Positions 22,751 through 34,363 of a stretch of DNA of 64,000 bases are shown piece after piece. The notes under the pieces are model-generated. The model worked only from the letters and a program-made list of their open reading frames with translations. It was not told where the DNA came from and ran no database searches. This stretch comes from Macrotrachela quadricornifera (lineage: Eukaryota > Rotifera > Eurotatoria > Philodinida > Philodinidae), in NCBI GenBank assembly GCA_022393335.1, contig JAJEKB010021216.1, forward strand, positions 221,738 to 285,737, written 5' to 3'. A program made the translations under genes and the position numbers. The number at the start of each line of letters is the position of its first letter. Within the stretch, counting starts at the first letter, position 1.

Positions 22751-24041
22751 TTAAATAAGATCTTCAATTTCTACGCTTTCAATATTAATTAAATGTTCAT
22801 TTTTATTTTGATAATTGTTCGAAAGATCATTTGTTTTTTGTTTCTTTGAGATTGATTCATTATTGAATGATATTGTATCTTGTTTTTGTTTTGTATCTTG
22901 ATCATCAAGTGTTGCAAAAGAATTATCACTAAATTTTTCCTTTAAAATATTCATGTTCTTTTGCAAAAACATGATTTTATTTAATTTTTCACCACCAAGT
23001 CTTGTTCGTTTATCGGTTATTGTAGTTTTACATGTTGAAAATAAATGCTCAATATCTGCGTTGGAAGCTGGAATTGTGAATATTCTTCGAGAAATATATG
23101 CAATTGTTGGGTATAAATGTTCATTTTGTTTCCGATATGAAAGAGCATCATCTTCTTCTTCTTTTAGAACAGATGTTGATGCAAGATGTAATTCCAATTC
23201 TTGTTCAATGTTTGTTCTAACTGGCATTTCAACTGGTTTATCATAGATTTCTAATAATAAGCGTTTCTGTGCAGAACATGAATTAGTATTTACAGATAAT
23301 GAAGAAGACGAAGATAATGATATACATGTGGATGATGTTGGTGGTGGTGATGATGAATATGCAACAATCGATGTATTTGTTGATAAAACATATTGACATT
23401 TAAACATTTTTTCTTTTAATAAAGATATTGCACGCTCTTTCAGATGAGGACACATTTGAAAATGTTTTAAGTTGGGATGTATTAGAGTAGCAGTAATATG
23501 TCCATTTGATATTTGCCATTTTTCATCTAATCGTTTGCCTAAAATAAAAAAAAAAGTTTAAAAAAATTTTAATTAATTATCTCTGAAGTTTCATACCCAA
23601 AAAATGCCTTACTTGTTTTAAACCTTCTAATTCATCACCATTAATACAACATTTTTTAATCAACAGTTGTTTCAATGGTAAAACACGACGAAGTGTTGGT
23701 CGTTTACTCTCACTTAAAATTTCAAAAGCAGTATCAAATGTAGATAAGAATTCACAAACATCATCTAAAAGATTTTTATCAATTGTTCCATATGTTAATA
23801 ATAGTCGTGAATCAAGAAGATTAGCTAGTTCATCAAAAACTTCATTAAATACCACTAACATTTCATATGCCCCACTAAAACGAGTATCTGAATAGAGAAT
23901 TAATTTTGTTGATAAATTCTGTTGTTTATGCATGCGTCGTACTGTTGCAACAACATGTTTTGTATCATTGAACATATTTTGTGCTAATTCGCAATTAACT
24001 GGTTCTTTATCGACTTCCGTTGAAGTGAACGCATGTTGTAA
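22751..24041 (-). pseudogene. hAT-family transposase, N-terminus and part of the core missing
   Basis: Exons 24041-23597 and 23538-22751, joined across a 58-bp GT-AG intron, give 410 in-frame residues. The second exon carries the hAT dimerisation region: LYPTIAYISRRIFTIPASNA then DIEHLFSTCKTTITDKRTRL and a final KLNKIMFLQKN, the best preserved signature of the superfamily. The first exon shows hAT core sequence (TKLILYSDTRFSGAYEML, then PTLRRVLPLK). Upstream of the acceptor at 24042 there is no BED zinc finger and no frame with the first catalytic Asp, only about 40 open codons near 24060-24200. So this is a 5'-truncated copy or lacks unrecognised exons. A low-complexity Ser run lies near the start of exon 2. 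It cannot transpose as it stands, and no CAGAG-type ends like those of the MITE at 4301 are found beside it. Confidence 0.75.
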
Positions 24042-24299
24042 CTATAACAAGAAAAACTAGATGAATACGTAGAATTATTTTCCAAATCACTGATGGATAC
24101 ATTTGACAAAGTTATTCGTTTATTAAATGGTTTAAATAAAAACAAACAAATTAATTCATGGCAATATAAAAAAAAATGTTGTCTGCTTAAAAGAAAATAC
24201 AATTAGTTTATTTGTATTTCAAACCAAAGTTATATAAAAAAATTATCTAATAAATTTTTTTCTGTTCAATGTGTAGTCAAATACATTCCTTAGGAAGGT

Positions 24300-24980
24300 A
24301 CACCATTACGATATCACACACTGAATTTACTACTGTCAATAATATTCTGAAGATGCGCATTGTTTATGTGCAAGTTTTAAAAAGACTATAATTAATTAAA
24401 AAAAATATTATCTCACATTTTTATTTGTTCAACGATTATTTTTTGTTTTTTCGTCTAATTGTGCAAAGTTTATGGTGAACAAAAGTTCGTATGTCATTAT
24501 TTTTATACTATGCTATATTGTTACAAGCAATGGATTTTTACATCCCACTATTGAATTATATGTCAACATTAACTGACAGAAAAATAAAATAAATCTATTT
24601 TTATTTTTATCCCTGCATATCGGCATGTTTGCGCTTTTCCTCGTTAAATCATGTTACACAAATGTTTACATAAAGGTTTTAAAAGACTACGAAATAATAA
24701 CAAGGAATACAAATGGTAATTCATGTTTGTCAAGATGACGTTCGTATGAAATTAACTTGAATTGAGTCACAAAATTTATTTTTATAGGAAAAGATTATGT
24801 CTTCCTTCAACTGTATGTACAATTAGTGAATTTTACATGTTATATCATAAACATTAAGCTCTCGACATCTATGGATTAAATAATTAAATTTCTTTTCTCT
24901 ATATAATATTCATTTTATTGTGTACGGTTCTGCATAAAAGAGCTTATAATGGTTGCAAATCTTGTTAAATGATGTTTTTT
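24300..24980. other. Intergenic DNA
   Basis: AT-rich, no gene. It sits upstream of the truncated hAT copy and downstream of the secreted-protein gene, both on the minus strand. Confidence 0.35.
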
Positions 24981-25937
24981 TTAATCAAAACAAACAAAAT
25001 TACTAAAATCATTCATATTCGTATTCCATTGTTCAATTATTTTTCCATTATCAATATTGAATATGATAAAAATACTTTCATTAGTATCTCTTACACCCCA
25101 TTTTGTTATCCATAAGCGTTCATTTGAATTCATTGTATATGTTGTTGCCCATAGATATTTTTCAAATGGAATTATTGTTTCACCAATACGATCAAATTTA
25201 ATCTCATTTTTTCTAGTTATTATAATTTCAGTTAAAAACCAAGCATTTGCAATTGAAGAAGAATAAACTAGAGCAATTAAACGATCATGAATAGAATCAT
25301 AATCTATGGCATAGATTGTATAATCATTTGGTATTTGGATATTAATATCTAACATTCCTGTGTCAGTATTAACGGCGTAAAATGTTGATTCAATTATATT
25401 ATAATATAATCGACGTTTTGATGCATAGGCCATAACAAGACTATATGAACCATATGGGTATGTGCCAATAGTTGTCATTAAACCATTTGTTTGATTAATT
25501 TTAGCTACTTCTAAAGTTGATCCAGCATGTGCACTTTCTCTTATACCAATAATTTCATTATCACTATCTATTGCTATTTGCCAAAATGAACCAAAATCAT
25601 GTTTTTCATTTAATGTTAAATTAAGCTCGATTGATTTTAAATTAATATCAATTATTAATAAAAAATAATGAGGTACACCCGATTTATCAGAAGTATGATA
25701 CGTACTAACATATTTTTGGTTGCCAAGTTTTGCTGATGTTACTGTACCAGAAAATGTTGAACGACCTAAATTCATAATATAATCGTAGGATGATGTATTA
25801 ATTTGTTTAACAAATGTTGTTTCAAGTGATGATTGATCTATTCCATAAAGTTGACATTTAAATGTTGATACGTGAGGAAACATTGAAAACAGTATAATAA
25901 TTATATTGATAATAGAATAAAAACATATTTTATGCAT
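24981..25937 (-). CDS. Secreted protein of unknown function, propeller-like
   Basis: A single-exon frame encodes 318 residues. The first 25 or so are a signal peptide (KICFYSIINIIIILFSMFP), giving a mature chain that begins near FKCQLYGID. No other membrane segment is present, so it is probably secreted. The body is rich in beta-strand-like blocks recurring about every 40-50 residues with Asp/Gly turns (LIIDINLKSIELNL, WQIAIDSDNEIIGI, YAIDYDSIHDRLIAL), which suggests a beta-propeller of the kind seen in secreted NHL- or YncE-like proteins. This fold guess is inference. Two N-linked sites (NLTLNE, INTSSY) are visible. Codon use is strongly AT-rich like other native-looking genes here. I do not recognise the family. 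Confidence 0.65.
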   Translation of the reverse strand: MHKICFYSIINIIIILFSMFPHVSTFKCQLYGIDQSSLETTFVKQINTSSYDYIMNLGRSTFSGTVTSAKLGNQKYVSTYHTSDKSGVPHYFLLIIDINLKSIELNLTLNEKHDFGSFWQIAIDSDNEIIGIRESAHAGSTLEVAKINQTNGLMTTIGTYPYGSYSLVMAYASKRRLYYNIIESTFYAVNTDTGMLDINIQIPNDYTIYAIDYDSIHDRLIALVYSSSIANAWFLTEIIITRKNEIKFDRIGETIIPFEKYLWATTYTMNSNERLWITKWGVRDTNESIFIIFNIDNGKIIEQWNTNMNDFSNFVCFD

Positions 25938-26272
25938 CTAAAATTTTACAGAAAAAAATAATTTGCTTTTTGCACAAAATATTTTAGCTACACATTTGAT
26001 ATTCTATTAGAAGAAATTTTCTCTTATAGATTAATGACGCCGTCAAAACTCTTTCGATGATGAGAGTCTAGCTACATCACTATTCCAGACAGATTTCATA
26101 CCTTTCCTTATTCTTATTTTTTTGCTATCAACATACTCTAATCAAGGATACTGCTCATAAAATACTTAACTTAAACAACGATACTAAAAAGCTTATCAAT
26201 ATAATCATTGTAAGGTTAAAATGCATAATTCACATATATGCTCATGTTCTATACCTCGAGGCGACGTATAGA

Positions 26273-27320
26273 CCCAGGTCAATGAAAACGGCTAAGTTTA
26301 CGGTATGAAAACGTACCGTNNNNNNNNNNNNNNNNNNNNNNNNNNNNNNNNNNNNNNNNNNNNNNNNNNNNNNNNNNNNNNNNNNNNNNNNNNNNNNNNN
26401 NNNNNNNNNNNNNNNNNNNNNNNNNNNNNNNNNNNNNNNNNNNNNNNNNNNNNNNNNNNNNNNNNNNNNNNNNNNNNNNNNNNNNNNNNNNNNNNNNNNN
26501 NNNNNNNNNNNNNNNNNNNNNNNNNNNNNNNNNNNNNNNNNNNNNNNNNNNNNNNNNNNNNNNNNNNNNNNNNNNNNNNNNNNNNNNNNNNNNNNNNNNN
26601 NNNNNNNNNNNNNNNNNNNNNNNNNNNNNNNNNNNNNNNNNNNNNNNNNNNNNNNNNNNNNNNNNNNNNNNNNNNNNNNNNNNNNNNNNNNNNNNNNNNN
26701 NNNNNNNNNNNNNNNNNNNTCAACAATGAGCTTAATTCATGTTTCATTGTTGGCCACAACTTTACTGTAATATTGGCCACAGACCAAAGAGAAAATGCCG
26801 TAAAGTCAAAATAACAATCAAAGAGTTTAACCACACAAGCCAATTGTGAATAAGGCTCTTTGTATAAGAAAAATAATCTAAAATAAACAAAAAAGAAATA
26901 AATTGATTTAAAGTACTTACTGTTCAATAATTGAATAATGATACTAATCTAAAACAGATAAAAAAAAGAAGAAATAATATAAAATACTTATTGTTCCATA
27001 ATTTAAGAAGAAAAATAGCCTAAAATAAATAAATAAAAAGAACTTTTTAAAAAGACTTACCGTTCCATAATTGAATAAGAATAATAATCTAAAATATGAA
27101 TATTAAGTACGTTTTCAAAAAACGTCTAAAAACGGGACGCAATCTGAGTACCGCTATCGAACAGAATTCGGTACTCCGTATTACGGTCAGTAAACGTTGC
27201 GAAATATATCCGTATCTATACCGTTAACTGCTATCAGTACACGAAAAATGTCGGATATCCGTATAGATGCCGTTTTTTATCCGTATACTACCGTTTACGG
27301 TCCGACTCATTCGACCTGGG
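26273..27320. mobile_element. Transposon-like unit with CCCAGGTC ends, ACCGTA motifs and a gap
   Basis: The left end CCCAGGTCAATGA and right end TCATTCGACCTGGG form an imperfect inverted pair. Both subterminal regions are loaded with the short motif ACCGTA/TACGGT and variants (left: TTTACGGTATG, ACGTACCGT; right: TACCGTTTACGG, CCGTATCTATACCGTT and more). A 400-N gap (26320-26719) hides part of the interior. From about 26875 to 27100 there is a diverged tandem repeat, roughly 66-70 bp per unit and a little over three copies, each with a TTAC/TTATTGTTCCATAATT core. No coding capacity is visible in the sequenced part. The terminal sequence resembles that of the element at 60351. I could not find a clean target-site duplication. 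Confidence 0.5.
26320..26719. other. Assembly gap (400 N)
   Basis: A run of exactly 400 Ns, the same size as the first gap, so probably a placeholder and not a measured length. It lies inside the repeat-rich transposon-like unit, which would explain the assembly failure. Frames reading through it are not real. Confidence 0.9.
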
Positions 27321-28850
27321 GAGATGTTAAAAAATGTATAAAGTCACAATCGACTAAAATAAATTTCTTTGTTTTTTTATCTAATTCATATTTAATTAAG
27401 ATATCTTCTGCATTTTCTTTTCTATCTATTACTAAGCTTTTATATGGTCGAGTAACATGTATTTTTCAAGGATACTCAATTTTCTCTTCATTCAATTAAA
27501 TAGAAAAGAAGATTTTATGTGCCTGTCAGTCTACATTATCTAGGGTAAGTCAAAAGTTTTGATGGATGGTATGAGAAGGAAGGATTGGGTCACCGCGATC
27601 AAAACTTTTTGTTAGGCCTAAGTAGAGAATGAAGTATTCTAGAAGATACACTATAAGTTAAGTTTTTAAAATGCTAATATGATGCTTAAAAATTCAAAAT
27701 ATCATCGATAATTGGTAAAAATGTGTCTAAAATCGATTTATATGGTCGTCAAAATTATGTTGACACTTTAAAAATGTAACTTTTAGGAGATCTTGTGCAG
27801 AATTCAATACTCTACCTAGCTCTAAGAAAAATGTTTGATCACCATTATCTACTCTTCTTCTCCCGCACCCTTATTAGAACTTTTGGTCAAGCCTAAGTAT
27901 TATCGTCTACGAATGAGATTTTTTCTGAAGATCTCAATTTTATATAAAATACTGGTGAATGTTAGAGGCTAAATTCTCAAAAAACATTGGAAGCTTTGAA
28001 TAATAAGATATTCTAAAAGGCTTTTTTTAATTACTAGCATGTCTATGAAAATTAGTTTGAGTCGTGCTATTTAACATCAAATGATTTGCTCTTTCAATTC
28101 AAAAATAGAAAATTACTATCGAAATTTTTTTTAAAATCGAATCAAGATAGTATAATGACTATTCTAAGTTGTACTTGCTTCCTACGGATCAATTTGATGC
28201 CTCAGCACGATCCTGTTTCCGATGCTACGATAAAAACGACATGTAAAAACAATCGATGAGAAATGTTGAGTTGCTTGAGCGCAAAACATAGTGCACAAGT
28301 TTTCGACCGAAACTATTTCGTAAATCAGCATGATGCATCTTCGTGTATTCTTGGTTTTTTTGCGATGATACAGTTGGAAGATAACAAACTGGAGGTAACT
28401 CCAGCACAACATGAAGCTATGGCGATGAAACTTCTGTGTAATCACACCTGTATTGAAGAGTGCTTCGCTCTCATATCGGTATTAGAACAAAACGCTTAAT
28501 CATATATGACGTGCAAGTATGGGGTATTTGTAGAAAGAGAGATAAAAGGCGCATACACAAATGACATGTGTGAATGTAGAAGTAACTACTCATAAGAAAG
28601 CAAAGTACAGACATATATTGCTAAGTCAATAATCCTATTCACTTTAAGCAATATTTAATGAAAAAGATCAAAAAAAATTTTGGTTTTTTATTAACCTTTG
28701 TGAATCAACATCAGATACAAATTTTTGCACTATGTTCGAGACAAACTGCTCATCAAAATGTAATGCAGTCTTGAATCTAGTGGTATAAGTAGTTCAGTTT
28801 TTTCACCATATAAAATTTGTCAAACTAGTCTTTTTATTCGCTTGTTACAT
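27321..28850. other. Repeat-derived intergenic DNA
   Basis: Contains fragments resembling Tc1/mariner-type ends: TAGGGTAAGTCAAAAGTTTT at 27540, an inverted TCAAAACTTTTTGTTAGGCC at 27599, and AACTTTTGGTCAAGCCTA at 27879. They look like a decayed or nested inverted-repeat element (about 27540-27897). No gene supported. The small overlapping frames at 28182-28499 lack protein-like character. Confidence 0.4.
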
Positions 28851-29659
28851 CAAGGATGAGCCAAAAATCTTGGTCGCCCTTAAAAAAATTGATCGTTCTC
28901 TCTTATAACAAATCCTATAACGCTCAAAATTGGATCTATCATCCACTATAACAAGACGAATATTACCCTAAATTTTTAGACCTATAACCTTTATTAGAGG
29001 GAAGATATACAAGCTGATGTGGTAGAAAAAATTTTTTCACATGTCTGAAAACCTATATTCGTGAGACTTCATCGTGTGTGCAATTGAAAATTGTGGTGCA
29101 TAGAATTTTGCAGTTTTCTTACATATATTTCGTTAGAATGAGCGCTGCTGATTATGAAAAATTTATTTTAGACTTTACAAAATACCACCCATCACCTGAA
29201 AAAACTAGTGTTTTAAGCAAAGAAAAGGAGTAACCAAGAAAAGTTTCCTATATTTTAAAATGTGATACGTTTCAGGAAAATGATGATGTTCTTCAAAATT
29301 TAAAAGTATTTTCTAGCTGAAAACCATTTTGAAAAGCTAAAAATAATTTTTTCATAACCAGCAGCTCACATTTTGACGAAAGCATATGTAAGAAAACTTC
29401 AAAATCTGTTCATCAGAATTTTCAATTGTACACACGATGAAGTCTCATGAATATAGGTTTTCAGATATGTGAAACAATTTTTTCTACTACATCAACTTGT
29501 GTATCTTCCATCTAATAAAAGCTATAGACCTGAAAGTTTAGGGTAAAATTCGTCTTGTTATAGTGGATGATAGATCCAATTTTGAGTATTATAGGATTTG
29601 TTATAAGAGAGAACGATCAATTTTTCTAAGAGCGATCAAGATTTTTGGCTCACCCTTTG
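28851..29659. mobile_element. Fold-back element with GAGCCAAAAATCTTG ends
   Basis: The left arm (28851 to about 29190) begins AAGGATGAGCCAAAAATCTTG. It is matched, inverted and about 85-90 percent identical by eye, by the right arm (about 29320-29659) ending CAAGATTTTTGGCTCACCC. Shared blocks include TCTCTCTTATAACAAATCCT, GGATCTATCATCCACTATAA and GAGACTTCATCGTGTGTACA in the corresponding orientations. Only about 130 bp separate the arms. No transposase is encoded. The GGGTGAGCCAAAA type of end is common in Tc1/mariner-derived MITEs. Confidence 0.75.
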
Positions 29660-31085
29660 GGTAAAATTTGATAAAAATATTAGATCGCAATAGAAGGCCA
29701 CCTTTGAAGGAATGATGTCAATTTCTATAACAAAAGGTCATAGTCTTTTGTTCTACGAGGGAGAAGAAGAGGTTACTAATTTAAAATTGACGATGGACTG
29801 TAGATATATAGCTTTAATCGGTGTTCAAAGTGTCTATCGCTCTAGATAATTATAATTTGATTACACGAAAAAACAATTTTTTTTTCTGCTTTTTCAAAGT
29901 AATTGTCGTCTACGCCATTCCTTTTAAGATGAAGTCCTATTTTTTTCGGAATGAGGATTTTGATCAAAAGTGTTTGGAGTCGTTTATTCTGCAGATTACT
30001 CACCTTGTCGTTGACCTTGCCAGCCATTTTTCCAATCGAGCAACAACGTGTTTGCCAATATTTTTTTTACGATGTTATAGAGATGAGAAAACTGCACAAG
30101 GTACGTGAAATTCATTCGGATCGCTGATAAAATAACTGAAAGACAGTTAATGCAGTGTAGAAAATCGACACACGTTTTACTTGAAAAATGGTCAATCACG
30201 AACAGTATTACAAAAATAACTCTAGAGCAACTCAATGAAATGTAATGTATCAATAATTAGTATTGTTCATCCTTTGATACTCTATACTTCGGTATATTGT
30301 ACGAAAAATTTTGTTAATTTGTTATTAGCTAAGAAGATTCAGGTTTATAAAAGTAGTATTTTAATAATGTTCTTCACATATTCTTGTCAGTGTTCAGCAG
30401 TAAAACTTAGTTACATTTTTACAAGCTTAATTAAATACACTAGATATCTGAATACGTAAGTTTTACATGACGCTGAACAAGATGAACATACCAAATCAAA
30501 ACACTGAAATTGGGACAAATTTAGAATAATGCCACAATGTCTACTTTTCTATTAAGAAAAAAATCTTATTATCCCTAGTAGAACATTTATTTCTAATAGG
30601 ATAATTTCTCTATATTCAACATTTCTAGTTGGAAGAAGCTGGATTGAGTTCGGAAAAAAATAGATGAGACCTAAGGTATACAATAAAATCAAGAATTAAA
30701 AGAAGCTTTTGTAAACAATACTTCTCCATCATTCTTTCGCAAACATATATTATGTCAGCAAATGACTCATTTTTATCTATCCTAATCATCTATCATGACT
30801 TCCATATATGCTTGAAAAAGAAATCATATTATTTTTTCCAAGCTCAATTTCGTTTTTATCTTTGCAGATTCACACCATATTTCACAGTTCGAGTGAAATT
30901 CGAATATTATCTACTTCGAAATTGAATATAATATTCTATTTTGGCCATTTATTCTTATTTTACAATGAATTGAACAAAGAGCGAGGTATTCTCAGAAGTA
31001 ATAGAACCATTATTAATTTTTATTCGCTTCCTTTGCTGTGGTAAAGTGCAAGTAATGTGAAATTTCCGGAATATTTTTTTAAAAT
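29660..31085. other. Intergenic DNA, no gene seen
   Basis: Short open frames (29821-30108, 30235-30459, 30808-31044) are AT-driven and do not resemble proteins. No structured repeat was noticed. Confidence 0.35.
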
Positions 31086-31088
31086 TTT

Positions 31089-31552
31089 TCTGGCACGATT
31101 AGATAAAACATATTGAGTTGCCTTTAAAAAAAATGCTTCTTCAATTATAAATACAGGTTACTAAAGAAAATTTTGCAAATAACTTCGACTTTTATATTTT
31201 ATTATAATAGATGCTGATTTTTCATGCATACGTGACTACAATTTTTTTTTCTTCGTCACAACTATGTAAATATTGTTTTTTTGATTCAGTATGCAAGTTT
31301 GTCCACAAAGAGAGAATTTTGAATTCTTTTTTATTATTTAATATTGTGTGCTGAATCCCTAAAGTAGTATTTACAAAGTTACAATGAAAGAAAAAAAATA
31401 TTATAGTCACGTATGCATGAGAAATCAGCATCTATTATAATATAAAATAAAAGTTGAAGTTATTTGCAAAATTTTCTTTAGTAACCTGCGTTAAAAACTG
31501 AGGAGATAATTTTTTACAGCTGACTCAATATACTCTAGTCAGCTGTGCTAGA
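31089..31552. mobile_element. Inverted-repeat element (fold-back)
   Basis: The left arm block GGTTACTAAAGAAAATTTTG continues through AAATAACTTCGACTTTTAT and on to GATGCTGATTTTTCATGCAT and ACGTGACTA. It is repeated inverted in the right arm (about 31400-31490) nearly without change, with further weaker pairing outward to TGGCACGATTAG / CTAGTCAGCTGTGCTA at the ends and inward to about 31300. There is no coding frame. Outer limits are approximate. Confidence 0.65.
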
Positions 31553-31719
31553 AAAAATGACAAAAAAAATTTAGAAATTTTGTATTATGTACATATCAAT
31601 ATTATTTTCTTTTTGTAATACAGCTTTCTAGTTAGTTCACCACTTAGTCACGTTAAACGTTTGTAAAGGTATAATAATTTTAAGCATTTTCCTTCAATGC
31701 GATGCGAAATGTCTATATG

Positions 31720-32660
31720 TAGTGCATTACGATTTTTCTTTCTCTCTTTCTTTCCCCGTAGAAGTACGCATAAAAATGGTGATTTTATGTCGCGACGATC
31801 TCAAGAATAGAAAATCAGATTATATTCATTCAAATATCAAATGAAAATATCGAGGTCGAATTCTTACCATTCGATTTCCGATTCTAAATAGGATATTCTG
31901 TTTGTTTACATTGTGCCAGAGAAAAACGCGATTTTGTCTTAGAACTTTCTTTTTTCAGTAGTCGAGATAATAAAAACGAAAACAGTAAGAAAAGTTAGGC
32001 GTCACTTTTTTTAAATAATTGATTTCAAATGGCTGACAACTGTGAATACAGTTAGTCGTAGATAATTAAACGATGGATCGTATTGGCCTTTAAACATGAA
32101 TTATACTTTTAAACAGTTAAATTCAATAAATACCAAAACATCTGTTACTTCGACATAATAGAATCTTATTCAACATAGGTTCTTCCATTATTCGCAATTC
32201 AAGTATAGCATTGCATAGTGCTTCGCAACTTATTCTACACTCTGGACAAATACCATCTAATCTTTTTTGCTTTCTTTATATACATAGACATATGCATCAA
32301 AAGTTGCCATTTTGCGTTGCGATGATCTCGAGATTGGAAAGTTAGACTAGATTCATTCGAGAACAAGACAAAAAAGTTGACGTCAAACCAATAACATATC
32401 GTTTCGGATCTTTCGTAGGAAGCTTCATTGGTGTACAGTGAAACCGACAAAAAGACAAATATTTATGAACTTCATTTTTCCCCAAGATTTGAGATAATTA
32501 AAACGAAAAGTTCATAAAAAGTTAGGCGCTACTCATCCGCTTTTGAGTTTCGAGTTATTTAAAATGTAAATAATGACCGATTCAACTATATAAACACTTA
32601 ATTGTAGGTGATGAGTAACATAGGTAATTAAAAAAATGATCAATACGATTGTATCTTCAT
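31720..32660. repeat. Diverged direct duplication of a ~400-bp segment
   Basis: Segments at about 31780-32100 and 32310-32660 share, in the same order and orientation, blocks such as GCGACGATCTC / GCGATGATCTC, a block near GAGATAAT-AAAACGAAAA, and AAAAGTTAGGCG. Identity is moderate, so the duplication is old. No gene is evident in either copy. Confidence 0.45.
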
Positions 32661-34363
32661 GCAAGAATTTAATTTTTTCATCGATGTATATTTAACAATT
32701 TACCGTAAAAATGAAATGACTCTTCTATAATCATATTATATTAGTTAAAAGAATTTGTTGACTTTTTGAAATTCTTCATAGTTATTAGCATTCATGCAGA
32801 CGCATGTCCGAAAGTTATCGACTGATCATTATATCTTGAAGCTTTTTTTGTATTTATAATGTAAGTAAATAGTCGAATGATGAAGAAGCTCGTCTTATCA
32901 AACAAAGTATATATGTTCGGATCTTATCTTCAATAAAAAAAAACTCCTACGTGTTCATACATAACTTCTGTGCTTCGTTTATTGCTCATCTTCATATTGT
33001 CTTGTGTGCACCCCTAAGTGGTTTCTACAAAATCAATCGTATACTTGCGCATGTGAAAACATTAACCGTGTACACGTACCGATAGTATTGCATCGACATG
33101 CGTTTTTTAAGCATTCATGTTTGACTGGATGGTCGAAATGTTATTTGTTTTGACAATAGAGATAGCCACAAAATTGATTCTATTAAAGTATAAATACATT
33201 TAAAGAAAATTATTTTGTTAGTCAGGATTAATTTGGAGAGCTAAGTTAACGATATTATAATAAAAGAATTTCTCACTGGAATAAAAGTGAGAAACATCAA
33301 ATTTAGGATATATCTGAACAATGGTCTTTCTTCGCTTTTGCTCTTTTATTCCTATCTTACATTCACTTCATGTAAAGCACGTCTGCTAAACCATTCGATT
33401 AAATTATTTTCGTCCATTAGTGAGTCATACAATACTTTTTGACTTTGAGAAAGATTTCTAGTGATCCACAATTAAAAGGTAGGACAAATTAAATGGATAT
33501 GTTTTGCGCCTTAGTTTTCAACATTTGAAACGTTATTTAAAAAATACAACATATACAATCAGATACAGTATAATAAATTCTGCCATCTATAAAGTAAAGC
33601 ACGTTTTTAAGTATGTGCCTTTTTTAAGAGTAAAAAGCACAGATGGTAGAATTTTTCCTGCTGCATCTTGACATATACTTTGTTTGTTTTCATTAAAAAC
33701 AATGTATAAAGTGATGAAAAGAAAGGAGAAGAACGCAAAGATTTGTCGTTCGTACTTAAAAGAATGATGTGTGCACAACGAAAAAAATTGTCCGCAAAGA
33801 ATTTTTACTTTTTCTAAAATCAAAACATATTCGATCGAAAAAAGACTTTTTATTTATTTATTGAAGAGCTCCTCATCGTACAGTTCATAATATATTCTAT
33901 GGAATACTAAAGTATGTTTTTTACGTCAAAGTATAAAGTGCAAAACCTGATCATTTCATTTTCCCTTTTGTTGAAACAATATTTTTATGATATTTTTAAT
34001 TCATTCATAGAAATTATACTTGAAAAAGAACAAACAATGCATGCCAATCTTTCGTTTTAACGATATTTTATGTTTCGATTATTCTTTTTCTTCGTTAGTA
34101 ATCTCATGTATGTATTACCGAAAAATGTCATCTGCTTTGTTCTAAATACAAATCTGAAACATATAGTCTATTCATTCAACAAATAATGCATTTCAACATA
34201 CATAATTTTTCATTCTATTACAACATAATTTGCAAGTAATATTGATAACAGTCATGATCTTTCATTCTTATTACTTGCCTTGTTTTTCTTCATCTGTTTT
34301 TACAAAATAAGCCAAGTATTCCCATTATAGATCACGTTCAATTATAAATTATTATTCAAATTC
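32661..34363. other. Intergenic DNA upstream of the glycosyltransferase fusion gene
   Basis: AT-rich, without a recognised gene. The promoter of the gene starting at 34364 should lie near its right end, but I cannot point to a specific element. Confidence 0.35.

Noticed and set aside
26298..26927. Long open frames spanning the second N run
   Set aside because: Same reason: undetermined bases read as open.
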